64,000 nucleotides of DNA from UMGS1908 sp045655005 (GCA_045655005.1 JAZOOJ010000009.1:56778-120777), one strand, 5' to 3'. Shown: positions 25,331 to 34,727, numbered from the stretch's first letter. Notes: generated by a model not told the origin, from the letters alone. Numbers and translations: made by a program.

Positions 25331-25666
25331 ATGGAATTGTTGTGTAATTGCGAACATAAACATCCAAATATTTCAGGGTTTGCAAAGATTGAAGAATTAA
25401 ATAAACTTGAAAAGTTTTATTCGGCATTTTCAACTCGTTCAAGATTGATTATTATTGACGCTTTGGCAAAAATAGAGATGTGTGTATGTGAACTTGCAAG
25501 ACACGCTAACATGACAAAATCTGCGATGTCGCATCAATTAAAAGTATTAAAAGAACTTGGATTGATAAAATCTCGAAGGCTTGGGAAAGAAGTTTTTTAT
25601 AGTCTTGCAGATAATCATGTCAAACAAGTTTACGAATTAGCGTTTGAGCATATAAAAGAAGTGTAG
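25331..25666 (+). CDS. ArsR/SmtB-family metal-sensing repressor (CadC-like)
   Basis: A 111-aa winged-helix repressor that releases DNA on binding toxic metal ions. Residues 21-105 form the ArsR fold with recognition helix NMTKSAMSHQLKVL. Metal-binding cysteines are at C51 and C53 (EMCVCELA, equivalent to the CVCDL motif) and near the N-terminus at C5 and C7 plus HKH at 9-11, matching the CadC arrangement. ATG 25331 is preceded by GGAGG at 25321-25325, so the upstream in-frame ATG 25319 is not needed. The stop is 9 bases before the P-type ATPase gene, which it surely controls. Confidence 0.88.
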   Translation: MELLCNCEHKHPNISGFAKIEELNKLEKFYSAFSTRSRLIIIDALAKIEMCVCELARHANMTKSAMSHQLKVLKELGLIKSRRLGKEVFYSLADNHVKQVYELAFEHIKEV

Positions 25667-25675
25667 GGGGAAGGA

Positions 25676-27781
25676 ATGCAAAAAGAATATGTAATAAAAA
25701 ATTTGCATTGTGCAGATTGCGCAAGGGTATTAGGAGAAGCGCTTTCAAAGTTAAATGGAATTGACGATGCAAATATTAACTTTGTTAGACAGAAATTGAG
25801 TGTAACTTATAACGATATTGCTAATTTTGATGAAGTGTTCCAGCAAATGATGAAAGTTATTAAAGATTTCAACTCTAAGGTTGAAATTGAAGAAATAGAC
25901 AATCAAACTAAGAATGAAAATATAGAATATGAGCAATTTGAAGAAAAAGGCAATGCCCATATAGTTCAAAAGAAAAGAATAAGTCTTTCATCAATTATAG
26001 TTTTTGTAGGTCTTTTGATGGGGATTGTAACATTTTTTATTCCAAGTGTTAGTATTTACTATTGGGTTGTCTTAATTTTTGCTGTACTTTTAATAGGTCA
26101 TCAAACATATTTAACGGCACTAAGACTTTTAAAACACGGTATTGTAAATGAGAATCTACTTGTGGCGATATCAGTTTTTGGAGCAATTGCTGTAAATGAG
26201 TCGCAAGAAGGACTAATGGTTGTTGGGCTTTATACAATTGGAAAGATGTTGGAAGCATTGGCTGTCAACAAGTCAAGAAAAAGCATACAAACGCTTGTTG
26301 AAATCCAGCCAGAATATGCAAATTTAATATTAGATGGTATACAAAAAAAAGTTAAACCTGAAAGCGTTAAAATAGGCTCAAAAATCATTGTAAAACAAGG
26401 GGAAAGGGTTCCTCTAGACGGTAAGATTGTAAATGGGAATGCGTCACTTGACCAAAAGCATTTAACAGGCGAATCTATTCCTATAATTGCAACGGTCGGT
26501 CAAGAAGTCGCATCGGGAAGTATTGTTGTCGACGGAATTATTGAAATTGAAACAACAAAAGAGTACCATGAAAGCACGGTGTCAAGGATATTGTCATTGA
26601 TAGAAGATGCAAGTGAGAAAAAAAGTAAAACAGAAACATTTATTTCAAGGTTTTCAAAATTTTACACGCTTGGTGTCATTGTTCTTGCGTTGACGGTTGG
26701 AACAATTACTGGATTAATTACAAAAGATTTAAGTCTTGGAGTATATCGTGGATTAATATTTTTAGTTGTGTCTTGTCCTTGTGCTTTTGCAATCAGTGTT
26801 CCACTTTCTTATTTTTCAGGAATAGGTAATGCATCTAGAAATGGCATATTGATTAAGGGTAGTAACTATTTGGACGCAAGTGCAAAGATTAAAACGGTTG
26901 CTTTTGATAAAACAGGAACGCTCACAAAGGGACTTTTTGAAGTCGTTGAAGTCGAAAGTTTGAATGAAAATTATTCTTTGATAGATATTTTAAAGTTTGC
27001 GTGTTGGGCAGAGCAATATTCAACTCACCCAATTGCAAAAGCAATTATGAAATATGGCGAAGATGTAAAACTTCGTGATGTGGAAGACTTTAAAGAGATT
27101 GCCGGCGTTGGTGTAAGTTATAAGTTGAGTGGACTTGAAATTTTTGTTGGTATGGATAGGATAGAAACCCCAAGTGCATACACAACAGTTTTTGTAAAAG
27201 TCGATGGTGATGTTATCGGTAAAATAAGTTTGACTGACAGCATAAAAGAGAACTCATATTCGTGTGTTAAAAGGCTCAAAACATTGGGCGTGAAAACAGT
27301 AATGCTTTCAGGAGATAACAACAATGTGGCAAGAGAAATAGGTGAAGAAATTGGTATTGATGAGTACTTTGGTGAAATGAAGCCAGAAGATAAATATGCT
27401 TGGGTTGAGGGTCATAAAGGTGGAAAAAGTACCTTTGCTTATGTAGGCGATGGTATTAATGATGCTCCATCTCTTGCGGTTGCTGACATCGGAATAAGTA
27501 TGGGGATTGGCGGAAGTGCAAGCACAATTGAAGCAAGCGATGTTGTAATTTCTGATGATAATCCAGACAGAATTGTTGATTTAATAGCAATTTCAAAAAA
27601 TACAAAAAAAATTGTGATTGAAAATATCGCTTTTGCAGGGATTATAAAGTTGGCGTTTTTAACATTGAGTGGGTTTGGTATTACCGGAATGTTATTTGCT
27701 GTTTTTGCAGATGTTGGAGTTACGTTGATTGCAATTTTAAACAGTATGCGTGCGTTGTTCTTTAAAACTAAAAAGAAATAA
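25676..27781 (+). CDS. cadA: Heavy-metal translocating P1B-type ATPase (Cd/Zn/Pb exporter type)
   Basis: A 701-aa membrane pump that expels divalent soft metals with ATP. It has an N-terminal heavy-metal-associated domain with HCADC (C12, C15), and then membrane helices. LTGESIPI (actuator, 263-270), SCPCAFAIS with the CPC membrane metal site (367-369), phosphorylated D411 in DKTGTLTKG, STHPIAK (SEHPL-like) and VGDGINDAPSLAVADIG follow in the canonical order. The CPC motif and the CadC-like regulator point to Cd/Zn/Pb rather than copper. The symbol follows that analogy; zntA would be equivalent. Confidence 0.92.
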   Translation: MQKEYVIKNLHCADCARVLGEALSKLNGIDDANINFVRQKLSVTYNDIANFDEVFQQMMKVIKDFNSKVEIEEIDNQTKNENIEYEQFEEKGNAHIVQKKRISLSSIIVFVGLLMGIVTFFIPSVSIYYWVVLIFAVLLIGHQTYLTALRLLKHGIVNENLLVAISVFGAIAVNESQEGLMVVGLYTIGKMLEALAVNKSRKSIQTLVEIQPEYANLILDGIQKKVKPESVKIGSKIIVKQGERVPLDGKIVNGNASLDQKHLTGESIPIIATVGQEVASGSIVVDGIIEIETTKEYHESTVSRILSLIEDASEKKSKTETFISRFSKFYTLGVIVLALTVGTITGLITKDLSLGVYRGLIFLVVSCPCAFAISVPLSYFSGIGNASRNGILIKGSNYLDASAKIKTVAFDKTGTLTKGLFEVVEVESLNENYSLIDILKFACWAEQYSTHPIAKAIMKYGEDVKLRDVEDFKEIAGVGVSYKLSGLEIFVGMDRIETPSAYTTVFVKVDGDVIGKISLTDSIKENSYSCVKRLKTLGVKTVMLSGDNNNVAREIGEEIGIDEYFGEMKPEDKYAWVEGHKGGKSTFAYVGDGINDAPSLAVADIGISMGIGGSASTIEASDVVISDDNPDRIVDLIAISKNTKKIVIENIAFAGIIKLAFLTLSGFGITGMLFAVFADVGVTLIAILNSMRALFFKTKKK

Positions 27782-27798
27782 ACGAATTAAAAAAATAG

Positions 27799-27852
27799 GG
27801 TTGGCATAAATTGTAATAAGTTAATTTACAAATTATGCCGACTTTTTATTTT
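27799..27852 (+). terminator. Terminator of cadCA
   Basis: Long stem with arms GTTGGCATAAATTGTAA and TTACAAATTATGCCGAC, followed by TTTTTATTTT. Confidence 0.85.
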
Positions 27853-27915
27853 ACAAAGGTAGTTAAAATATGTTAAAATAAAAAATAAGGAAAATAAAAA
27901 AATAGGAGAATTATT

Positions 27916-28866
27916 TTGGAACAATTAGACATTGCAATTGAATTAGGCGACATAATAAGAACTTGTTATAATGTTGAAAAAGTCAACAGATGGGCAAATG
28001 AGGATATAAAGCATTTGGTGGAAATTTCTGAAAAGATTGTGGACGACCAAATTGAAAAGGCCGTTGACCAAATTATAAATGGTAAATATAAGTTTGTGTT
28101 TTTGGCGGGACCATCATCATCTGGAAAAACTACTACAACAAATATAATTTCAAAAAAATTGAAGCTAAGGGGTGTGAATTCTTTAGTGGTATCTCTTGAC
28201 GACTTTTTTATTGATTTAGACAAGGCTCCAAGGCTTCCAGACGGAACGGTGGATAAAGAAAGTATAACAAAAATTGATACAAAATGTTTTAATGAATTTT
28301 TTGTAAATATTATGAAAAATAATAAGGCAGACTTACCCGAATTTGATTTTGCGACTGATAGAAGAAAAGAAGAGTATAGAAAGGTTGAAATAAGTGACAG
28401 CGATGTGATTTTACTTGAAGGAACCCACGCTCTTAACCCAAGCCTTGTTAAAAGCAGTAAATTTGATGATAAAGTTCTTAAAATCTTTGTTTGCGTAAAT
28501 AGTGAATTTAGGCTTGGTTCAAGCATCGTGATAAGCCCAAGAAAATTAAGACTTACAAGAAGACTTATAAGAGATTTGCAGACAAGAGGCCGAAGTGTTG
28601 ATGATACATTAACAGAGTGGGGAAATGTTTGCAAGGGAGAAGATATTTTTATTACGCCATACAAAGACTTGGCAGACTTGTTTATAGATACTACCCATAT
28701 TTATGAGCCATTGGTGTATGATAAAATCTTACCAAAATTATTAAAAAGCATAACACAATCTAATGAATATGCTGATGAACTTATGGGTATTTGTGGGGTT
28801 TGTGGTTCGTTAAGTAAAATACACGTGCCAAAGACATCACTTCTTTGGGAATTTTTGGTTAAATAA
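27916..28866 (+). CDS. Uridine kinase-like P-loop kinase
   Basis: A 316-aa cytoplasmic nucleotide-binding protein. Walker A is GPSSSGKTTT near residues 61-70, followed by SLDDFFIDLDKAPRLPDGTVD, the acidic site of uridine kinase/phosphoribulokinase-type enzymes, then PEFDFATDRRKEEYRK and a strand VILLEGTHAL. This is the set seen in Udk-like proteins of Bacillota that often carry an extra N-terminal domain; here residues 1-50 are helical. The start is TTG 27916 with AGGAG seven bases upstream. The nucleoside or other substrate is not readable. A second kinase with a similar fold is fused to a CYTH-like region at 12574-14052. Confidence 0.82.
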   Translation: MEQLDIAIELGDIIRTCYNVEKVNRWANEDIKHLVEISEKIVDDQIEKAVDQIINGKYKFVFLAGPSSSGKTTTTNIISKKLKLRGVNSLVVSLDDFFIDLDKAPRLPDGTVDKESITKIDTKCFNEFFVNIMKNNKADLPEFDFATDRRKEEYRKVEISDSDVILLEGTHALNPSLVKSSKFDDKVLKIFVCVNSEFRLGSSIVISPRKLRLTRRLIRDLQTRGRSVDDTLTEWGNVCKGEDIFITPYKDLADLFIDTTHIYEPLVYDKILPKLLKSITQSNEYADELMGICGVCGSLSKIHVPKTSLLWEFLVK

Positions 28867-28890
28867 CGATTTTAAATATATTTTGTGTAA

Positions 28891-28930
28891 AACAAAAAGA
28901 GAACATTGAAAATTCAATGTTCTCTTTCGT
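28891..28930. terminator. Bidirectional terminator between convergent genes
   Basis: Near-perfect palindrome, arms AAAGAGAACATTGAA and TTCAATGTTCTCTTT. The better T-run (TTTTTGTTTT) lies on the minus-strand side, behind the leucine-rich-repeat gene. Confidence 0.85.
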
Positions 28931-28941
28931 ATGTCAAATTT

Positions 28942-30633
28942 TTAGTATGATTGTTCTTGATTGCTTGTAATCAGTTGTTGCATTTCTTGTGGAAGTTGTT
29001 TAATCATATCGGGTGAAAGGTTGTAAAAGTCAACTTTTGAAAGTTTATTGTAGTAGTAACTATCAAAACGAAAGCACCCTTCTCCGAAAGATTTAAGGGA
29101 TGGAAGATTTAGAGTGGAAAGTCTTTTGAATTCACAAAAGCATTCATCTCCGCAAGAAGAAAGATTTGGAAGGTTTAGAGATGTGGTAATGCTGGAAGAC
29201 CAAAAATATATATCAGGAAGATTTGGGATGTCATAGTTGAAACAATACTGTCCACAAGAAGCAAGCTTTGGAAGGTCTATGGATGTGAGTTTATTGAAAA
29301 CGTAAAAGCAGCTATCTCCGCAAGAGGAAAGATTTGGAAGATCCAGAGAAGATAGCTTGTTGTAAGCAAAAAAACAGCCACTACCACAAGAGGAAAGGTT
29401 TGGAAGGCTTAGAGATGAGAGTTTATCATAATTGTTGAAACAGTCGTGGCCGCAAGTGGTAAGACTTGGAAGTTCTATGTATGTAAGATTCTGGTGTTTA
29501 GAGAAACAATTACTACCAGAAGAAATAAGTGATGACATAATAATTTCTTTAATGGTAGTGTTACCATTCAAAAAATTATCTCCGCAAGTAGTAATAGAAT
29601 CGTTTGAGTAACTTATGATGCGGTTATATTTGTTAATAGTTACAACAGCCTTAGTGCTATCTTTCATTTGAATTGTAATGCGTTTTTCACCATCGCTTCC
29701 TTTAACTTTTTCCACTTCAATTTTTTCTATATCTTTATGGGCATCTGCGAAAGAATCTTGAATCGTCATATTTGGGGCTTGAACGAGCGTTTTTTCTTGT
29801 TTATCAATTATAAAATAATCAACAATATCATATCTATGGCTGTCATAATATTCGACCTTGCCATTTCTTATTATAATGTTGTTTGGACAATAATAAACGT
29901 TGTCAATTTCATAATTGTATCTATATCTTCTTCCGTCATTTGCTAACACATAGTTTGACATTTCAAATTTGCCTGCATTTTCAACTTGGTGAATGCCATA
30001 GTGTTCTTCAAAACTTCTTGTTAGACCTGGGAATATATTTTCAAGGTCATTTGAAAAGGTATTGTCAGGGTTTGGGACGGTGTGATTATATCGATTTTTT
30101 ATTGATAGAAGAGAAGTTTCACCTTTTGTAAATTGAAGGCTTATTACACTTGTGCCATATTCATCTTGTCGCAATGGTGATTTAAAATTTTCACGTCTAA
30201 TTTCATCAACATTCTTTTTTACCGCCCAAAAGATGGTGTTTGTTTTTATTCTGTCTGGATCGTGGAAGGTGCAAAGGCTTTCATATGGTTGATAATAGTG
30301 CATAAAAGATTTGACATCTTCATCTGTTTCACATTTGGTTAAAACATAACCAGCTTTATCAAATAATTCTTCTGGAGTTGGGACTTGTTCAGTTTTACTT
30401 TTATCAATTAGGTTTGTGTGTGTTTCGTAGAATTTACCCATAACAAAGTTTTGAAAGGCTTCTTTTCCGCTAGCCATTACATCGTCATATAAAAACCTTG
30501 ATGGAGCAAATAAACTCATAATTAAATCGGGCAGCATGCCTTCTTTTTCTAAAATTTGTGGGAAAAGTGACCTGCAAAGTTTTGCAAAGTTTTCTCCATA
30601 AGCTTTTTTAATAATATCGTAATCACTTTTCAT
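28942..30633 (-). CDS. Protein with C-terminal cysteine-patterned leucine-rich repeats (BspA-like)
   Basis: A 563-aa protein without signal peptide or membrane helix. The first roughly 345 residues are an unassigned domain beginning MKSDYDIIKKAYGENFAKL. From about residue 345 to 540 there are about eight 22-residue repeats of the BspA/TpLRR type, each with the core LPNLSSCGxxCF, so most repeats place one cysteine in SCG and one in CF. Such repeats usually mediate protein binding. The unusual points are the missing export signal and the cysteine ladder. A 97-aa protein is encoded three bases upstream and is surely co-expressed. Confidence 0.78.
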   Translation of the reverse strand: MKSDYDIIKKAYGENFAKLCRSLFPQILEKEGMLPDLIMSLFAPSRFLYDDVMASGKEAFQNFVMGKFYETHTNLIDKSKTEQVPTPEELFDKAGYVLTKCETDEDVKSFMHYYQPYESLCTFHDPDRIKTNTIFWAVKKNVDEIRRENFKSPLRQDEYGTSVISLQFTKGETSLLSIKNRYNHTVPNPDNTFSNDLENIFPGLTRSFEEHYGIHQVENAGKFEMSNYVLANDGRRYRYNYEIDNVYYCPNNIIIRNGKVEYYDSHRYDIVDYFIIDKQEKTLVQAPNMTIQDSFADAHKDIEKIEVEKVKGSDGEKRITIQMKDSTKAVVTINKYNRIISYSNDSITTCGDNFLNGNTTIKEIIMSSLISSGSNCFSKHQNLTYIELPSLTTCGHDCFNNYDKLSSLSLPNLSSCGSGCFFAYNKLSSLDLPNLSSCGDSCFYVFNKLTSIDLPKLASCGQYCFNYDIPNLPDIYFWSSSITTSLNLPNLSSCGDECFCEFKRLSTLNLPSLKSFGEGCFRFDSYYYNKLSKVDFYNLSPDMIKQLPQEMQQLITSNQEQSY

Positions 30634-30636
30634 ATT

Positions 30637-30930
30637 CTAACCATAAAACCTTTTTAAAAATATTTTTTCGTTATTTTTTTCAATTATAATAACATCAACG
30701 TCTTTTGCACTTGAAATATTTCTGCCATAGACTTCTTTTATATCGCCAAAATAGTAATGAGGATTGTATTCGGCATAGTTTTTATCCAATAATTCTTCGT
30801 GAAGAAACACTTTTGTTCCAGTTTCTAATTTTAAGCCTTCACATAAAAGTGTTATCTCGATTTGTTTTTGATTTTGTGAACCCAGTGCATATTTATATCC
30901 ATCAAAATTCAACACAATTAATTCTTTCAT
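30637..30930 (-). CDS. Small strand-rich protein upstream of the LRR gene, function unknown
   Basis: A 97-aa cytoplasmic protein that I do not recognise (KELIVLNFDGYKYALGS at the start, then EITLLCEGLKLETGTKVFLHEELLDKN). ATG 30930 is preceded by AAAGGAG with seven bases between; an in-frame GTG six bases earlier is less well placed. The stop is three bases before the start of the leucine-rich-repeat gene, so the two form a tight operon and may act together. Confidence 0.65.
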   Translation of the reverse strand: MKELIVLNFDGYKYALGSQNQKQIEITLLCEGLKLETGTKVFLHEELLDKNYAEYNPHYYFGDIKEVYGRNISSAKDVDVIIIEKNNEKIFLKRFYG

Positions 30931-30987
30931 AGTCACGCTCCTTTCATTTTGTAATTATTTTATTATAAAATACCAATGTTTGTAAAC

Positions 30988-31029
30988 TAAAAAAATGATT
31001 TAAACATTATTTCAGTTTAAATCATTTAA
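30988..31029 (-). terminator. Terminator of the two-component/HtrA operon
   Basis: Stem AAATGATTTAAAC with GTTTAAATCATTT, and on the minus strand seven T residues follow. Confidence 0.85.
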
Positions 31030-31033
31030 TTTG

Positions 31034-32422
31034 TTAGTTCACATCAATAAAGCAGTCTGATGTGATGGTAATTGTTTTTGGTTCAAGCGGGTTTCCGTCT
31101 GCGTCTGAGGTGTAAAAAGTTACAGTATCGCCGACCTTTGCTTGTAGTATCGCTTCGATGTGGAAAAGTCTTGTAACATTATACTCGGTTGTTATTGGAT
31201 TATATGTGTTTGAGTTGTCGGTAATTGCAATTTTGTTTACAACGGAATTTAATGTTAAAATGCCGTCAGCAAGAGCTCCAGCAGTTGTGCTTGAAATAAT
31301 TATTGTGTTAACTATTTCAGCCTTTTGGCCGTCATAATATGATGATGTTTCAACTATTTTTACTTCAACGCCAAGAATCGCTCTTTTTATTGTTCTGATT
31401 GATGTTCCATTGCATTGGCGAATGATTGCTTCTGTAATATATTTAACGACATTTGATGGTATTGCATATGCAATATTATCCACAGAACTATCTACTAATT
31501 TCGCGTTGGCAATTCCAATCAACTGGCCAGCTCTATTAAATATGCCACCACCGCTGTTTCCGCTGTTTACTGCTGCGTCGATTCGCATAACACGATGAGA
31601 AGTTGAAGATGTGCCGTTTGTGCTTTGAGCTGTAATATGCTCACTGTCTACACAAATGATTCCAGTCGTTGCAGATATTCCGTCGGATTCAGGATTTCCA
31701 ATTGCCACAATAGGTTCGCCGACGATAATTTCGTTGCTGTCTGCAAATGTGATTGCCATAGAGTCATCATTTTTTAATTTTTCACTTGCTGTAACTTTAA
31801 GTACGGCAATATCGTATTCCATTGAACCGCCAAGGAAAGTGCAGGTGAGTGGGGTGGAAACACCTTCCATTTGACCGTATGTATAACAAACAATTTCAGA
31901 AGAAATCCCGTCACTCGTATTGCATTCGTTGTCAAATACAACGTGGTAATTGGTGATTATTAGTGCATCTCCCGTCATTTTATCTATTGAATAGAAAACT
32001 CCTGCTCCACTACTTGTGTAATTAGAGTAAGGGAAGAAGTAACTTGTAAATGATGCGTATACAGAAACAGCACTCATAAGACCTTTGTTTGATGCATATT
32101 CGATATCTGTTGATATGCCGTTTTCATTATTTAGAAATTCTTTTAAGAAGTCTGCAAATGTTCCGCTGTAATTTCCGTGTGCCTTTAAATCAAGGTAGGT
32201 ATCATAAAGATTAATTTCGGTAGTTTCTCTGTTAACTGTTGTGTTGTATTCAGTCACATTTGTTGTTTGTGGTGTTTCGGTTGTTTCAGATTTTGTGCTG
32301 TCTAAACCATTTTGTGTTGCAATGTCCAACACTGAATTACCTGAGAAATTGCAGGCTGTAAGAGTGAAACAAGTTAATATTGCAAGTAATAATACCAATA
32401 TCTTATATTTCTTAGTTCTCAT
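31034..32422 (-). CDS. HtrA-like serine protease, predicted lipoprotein
   Basis: A 462-aa exported protease. A signal sequence ends in the lipobox LTAC, with lipidated C24. A Thr-rich linker and a short motif around GNYSGTFADFLKEFL follow. The trypsin-like domain has H160 (ITNYHVV), D204 (YDIAVLKV) and S290 (NSGNSGGGIF). A C-terminal region of about 120 residues replaces a PDZ domain and is poorly conserved. It is the last gene of an operon with a response regulator and histidine kinase and overlaps the kinase gene by 11 bases. This suggests that the two-component system controls or senses envelope proteolysis, as CssRS-HtrA does in B. subtilis. Confidence 0.88.
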   Translation of the reverse strand: MRTKKYKILVLLLAILTCFTLTACNFSGNSVLDIATQNGLDSTKSETTETPQTTNVTEYNTTVNRETTEINLYDTYLDLKAHGNYSGTFADFLKEFLNNENGISTDIEYASNKGLMSAVSVYASFTSYFFPYSNYTSSGAGVFYSIDKMTGDALIITNYHVVFDNECNTSDGISSEIVCYTYGQMEGVSTPLTCTFLGGSMEYDIAVLKVTASEKLKNDDSMAITFADSNEIIVGEPIVAIGNPESDGISATTGIICVDSEHITAQSTNGTSSTSHRVMRIDAAVNSGNSGGGIFNRAGQLIGIANAKLVDSSVDNIAYAIPSNVVKYITEAIIRQCNGTSIRTIKRAILGVEVKIVETSSYYDGQKAEIVNTIIISSTTAGALADGILTLNSVVNKIAITDNSNTYNPITTEYNVTRLFHIEAILQAKVGDTVTFYTSDADGNPLEPKTITITSDCFIDVN

Positions 32423-33857
32423 TGTTTTCTCCTTTGTTGTTGTCTTCTGTTTTGAAATTTATATAGAAAGTGCTTCCTTTATTTTCTTCGCTTTTAACGC
32501 CATATTCAAATTTATGAGCGTCTAATATCTGTTTGACAATTGAAAGCCCAATTCCGCTTCCAACGGAGACTCTTTTTGCGTTAGTAGCTCTGAAATGTCG
32601 GTCGAAAATTTGGGATATGTTTTCTTTTGCAATGCCAATGCCGTTGTCAATAATTGAAAGTTTGTAGGCGTTTGTGTTAAATTTTTTCAGTTCGATGATT
32701 ATTTCTTTGTTTTCTTTTGAATAATTAATTGCATTGTTTAAAAGGTTCATAATCACTTGCTCAATACGTTTGTAATCGGCTTTTATATAAACATTTTTAG
32801 GTGAATTCAATGTGAATGTAAAGCCGTTTACAAAGTGTTGTGTTGTATAGACTTCTTGTAATTTGAAAAGCATTTTGGAAATGTCAAAAGTTTCAAAATT
32901 GTATTCGGTTAAACCGCTTTTAAGTTTTGAAAAATCAAGCATATCATTAAGCAGATATTCAAGGCGATTAGCCTCTGAAATGATTACATTCAAATCTTTT
33001 TCACGTTTAATTTTGTCATCACCACTTATGTCTTTGATTAATTCGGAATATGATTTAATCATTGTAAGTGGAGTTCTTAATTCGTGAGATACATTTGAAA
33101 TAACTTCATTTCTCAATTCGTCTGTTTTTTTGAGTTCGCCTATTGCATAGTTAAGGGTTTCTGCGAGTTGTTCAACTTCGGTATAGCCCCGCCCGTCAAA
33201 TTTTGCATCAAAAGTGTTTTTGTCAATTTCTTTTGCTGTTGCATACATTTTTTGAAGTGGGGCAGAGATGATTTTTGAAAAAGTAAAAGAAAGTATAATC
33301 GCGATAATAATCGAACCTAATAATATGAACAATACACTCAGATTAAATACTCGTATTGTGCTTTGCAATGGTTGAAGTTTGGTGCTGACACTAAAATAAA
33401 TAGTTTCAGAGTCGATATCCTTTGCTATGCCTGTTGCGATTATATTTCTATTATTGTCTTGGGAGGTGTAATTTGTCAACTCATTTTTTCTACCATTTAG
33501 GACATCGACCAATATGTTCATATTGCTTAGAAGGTTTTCGTCAAGATCACGTGTTCCATTATAAATTATAATTTTGGTGTTGTTTTCAATCTTAAAAATT
33601 AGTATGTCAACCTCGTTTTCACGTGCTATTTTTGAAATTTCTTTTTTCGATTTGCTTGTGTCGTACGAGATTGAAATTTTTTCACAAACAGAAGTTACTT
33701 CATCGGCTTTAATGCTGTTATATATTGGTTCAAAAAAATTAATTTCAAAGAAGAGTACAAAAGTTACAAGAGATAATGCCATTAAAAGGAAATATACAAG
33801 CGTTTTAAATTTTATACTGTGATAATCTTTTGGATTTTTAAGTCTATTTGCTTTCAA
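32412..33857 (-). CDS. Sensor histidine kinase (PhoR/CssS-like)
   Basis: A 481-aa membrane kinase with two helices (about 18-40 and 170-195) framing an extracellular sensor of about 130 residues. A HAMP linker, a HisKA domain with phospho-accepting H258 in NVSHELRTPLTMIKSYSEL, and an HATPase domain follow (N-box NNAINYSKENKE, DNGIGIAKENI, GSGIGLSIVKQIL). The start overlaps the response regulator gene by 14 bases and the end overlaps the HtrA lipoprotein gene by 11, giving a strictly coupled three-gene unit. The sensed signal is unknown; cell-envelope stress is the best guess from context. Confidence 0.92.
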   Translation of the reverse strand: MKANRLKNPKDYHSIKFKTLVYFLLMALSLVTFVLFFEINFFEPIYNSIKADEVTSVCEKISISYDTSKSKKEISKIARENEVDILIFKIENNTKIIIYNGTRDLDENLLSNMNILVDVLNGRKNELTNYTSQDNNRNIIATGIAKDIDSETIYFSVSTKLQPLQSTIRVFNLSVLFILLGSIIIAIILSFTFSKIISAPLQKMYATAKEIDKNTFDAKFDGRGYTEVEQLAETLNYAIGELKKTDELRNEVISNVSHELRTPLTMIKSYSELIKDISGDDKIKREKDLNVIISEANRLEYLLNDMLDFSKLKSGLTEYNFETFDISKMLFKLQEVYTTQHFVNGFTFTLNSPKNVYIKADYKRIEQVIMNLLNNAINYSKENKEIIIELKKFNTNAYKLSIIDNGIGIAKENISQIFDRHFRATNAKRVSVGSGIGLSIVKQILDAHKFEYGVKSEENKGSTFYINFKTEDNNKGENNEN

Positions 33858-34509
33858 ATTTATAACCTACGCCGTGTATAGTTTTGATTTTTTCAGCAAC
33901 TTTTTCGCCAAGGTCGGCTCTTAGCATTTTTATGTGCGTGTCAACAGTTCTGCCATCTCCGTAATAGTCATAACCCCATACTTGGTTTAAAATTTTATCT
34001 CTTGACAAAACGACATCTTTATTTTTAACAAGAAACAAAAGCAGATTATATTCTTTGTTCGTTAATTCTTTTCTTTCTCCGTCAACCAAAATAATTCGGC
34101 CTTCGGCGTCGATTTCAAGAGAACCGAATTTTAATTTGTCAATGTAAGCACAGGTTCTTTTAAGTACCGCCTTAATTCTTGCAATTACTTCTTTTGGTGA
34201 AAATGGTTTAACAATATAATCGTCAATACCAAGTTCAAAACCGTTAAGTTTGTCAATCTCTTCGCCTTTTGCTGAAATCATTATTATAGGAATATTTTTT
34301 ATCTCTTTTATTTGCTTGACTGCTTCAAAACCATTTAAGTTTGGCATCATAATGTCCATTAAAATACAATCGTAGTCATTTGACATTACCTTTTCGATAG
34401 CTTCAAATCCGTCATATGCAGTGTCGGTTAAAAAGCCATTAAACTTGGCGTATTCACACAAAACCGCAACAATTTTTTCTTCGTCGTCTACTATTAATAT
34501 TTTTTCCAT
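33844..34509 (-). CDS. OmpR/PhoB-family response regulator
   Basis: A 221-aa two-domain regulator. The receiver domain has the acidic pocket VDDEE (8-11), phosphorylated D52 in ILMDIMMPNLNG, and K in VKPFSP. The DNA-binding winged helix carries LTNKEYNLLLFLVKN, VSRDKILNQVWGYDYYGD-type residues and the C-terminal TIHGVGYKFE. ATG 34509 is used because TAGGAG lies upstream and the receiver fold starts there. A promoter with TTGAAA and TATAAT, 17-base spacer, precedes it. Cognate kinase and HtrA follow in the operon. Confidence 0.94.
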   Translation of the reverse strand: MEKILIVDDEEKIVAVLCEYAKFNGFLTDTAYDGFEAIEKVMSNDYDCILMDIMMPNLNGFEAVKQIKEIKNIPIIMISAKGEEIDKLNGFELGIDDYIVKPFSPKEVIARIKAVLKRTCAYIDKLKFGSLEIDAEGRIILVDGERKELTNKEYNLLLFLVKNKDVVLSRDKILNQVWGYDYYGDGRTVDTHIKMLRADLGEKVAEKIKTIHGVGYKFESK

Positions 34510-34528
34510 TTTGCAACTCCTACGTTTG

Positions 34529-34557
34529 ATTATACAATCACTTGGTGAATTTTTCAA
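34529..34557 (-). promoter_or_regulatory. Promoter of the response regulator-kinase-HtrA operon
   Basis: On the minus strand, TTGAAA (34557-34552) and TATAAT (34534-34529) have a 17-base spacer, 20 bases before the start codon. Confidence 0.75.
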
Positions 34558-34727
34558 TAATTATATTCTGGTCTTGTGAAAATTTTGTGTTTAAAGCAGT
34601 TAATATTGTGAAAAAAGCGTTAAATATTAAAAAAATAAAGAAAATAAAGGGAATTCTCAATTTTTGGCGAATTAAAGTTATGAATATATATGCGTATATG
34701 TATGTTTTTTAGTGGGGGAGGGTACGT

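Noticed and set aside
27966..28664. 232-codon open frame on the minus strand opposite the uridine kinase-like gene
   Set aside because: Low-complexity Ser/Leu/Phe-rich translation, with codon usage explained by the kinase on the other strand.
29040..29600. Regular repeats in the minus-strand gene as a CRISPR or non-coding repeat array
   Set aside because: The 66-base periodicity is in frame and encodes leucine-rich repeats with varying codons.
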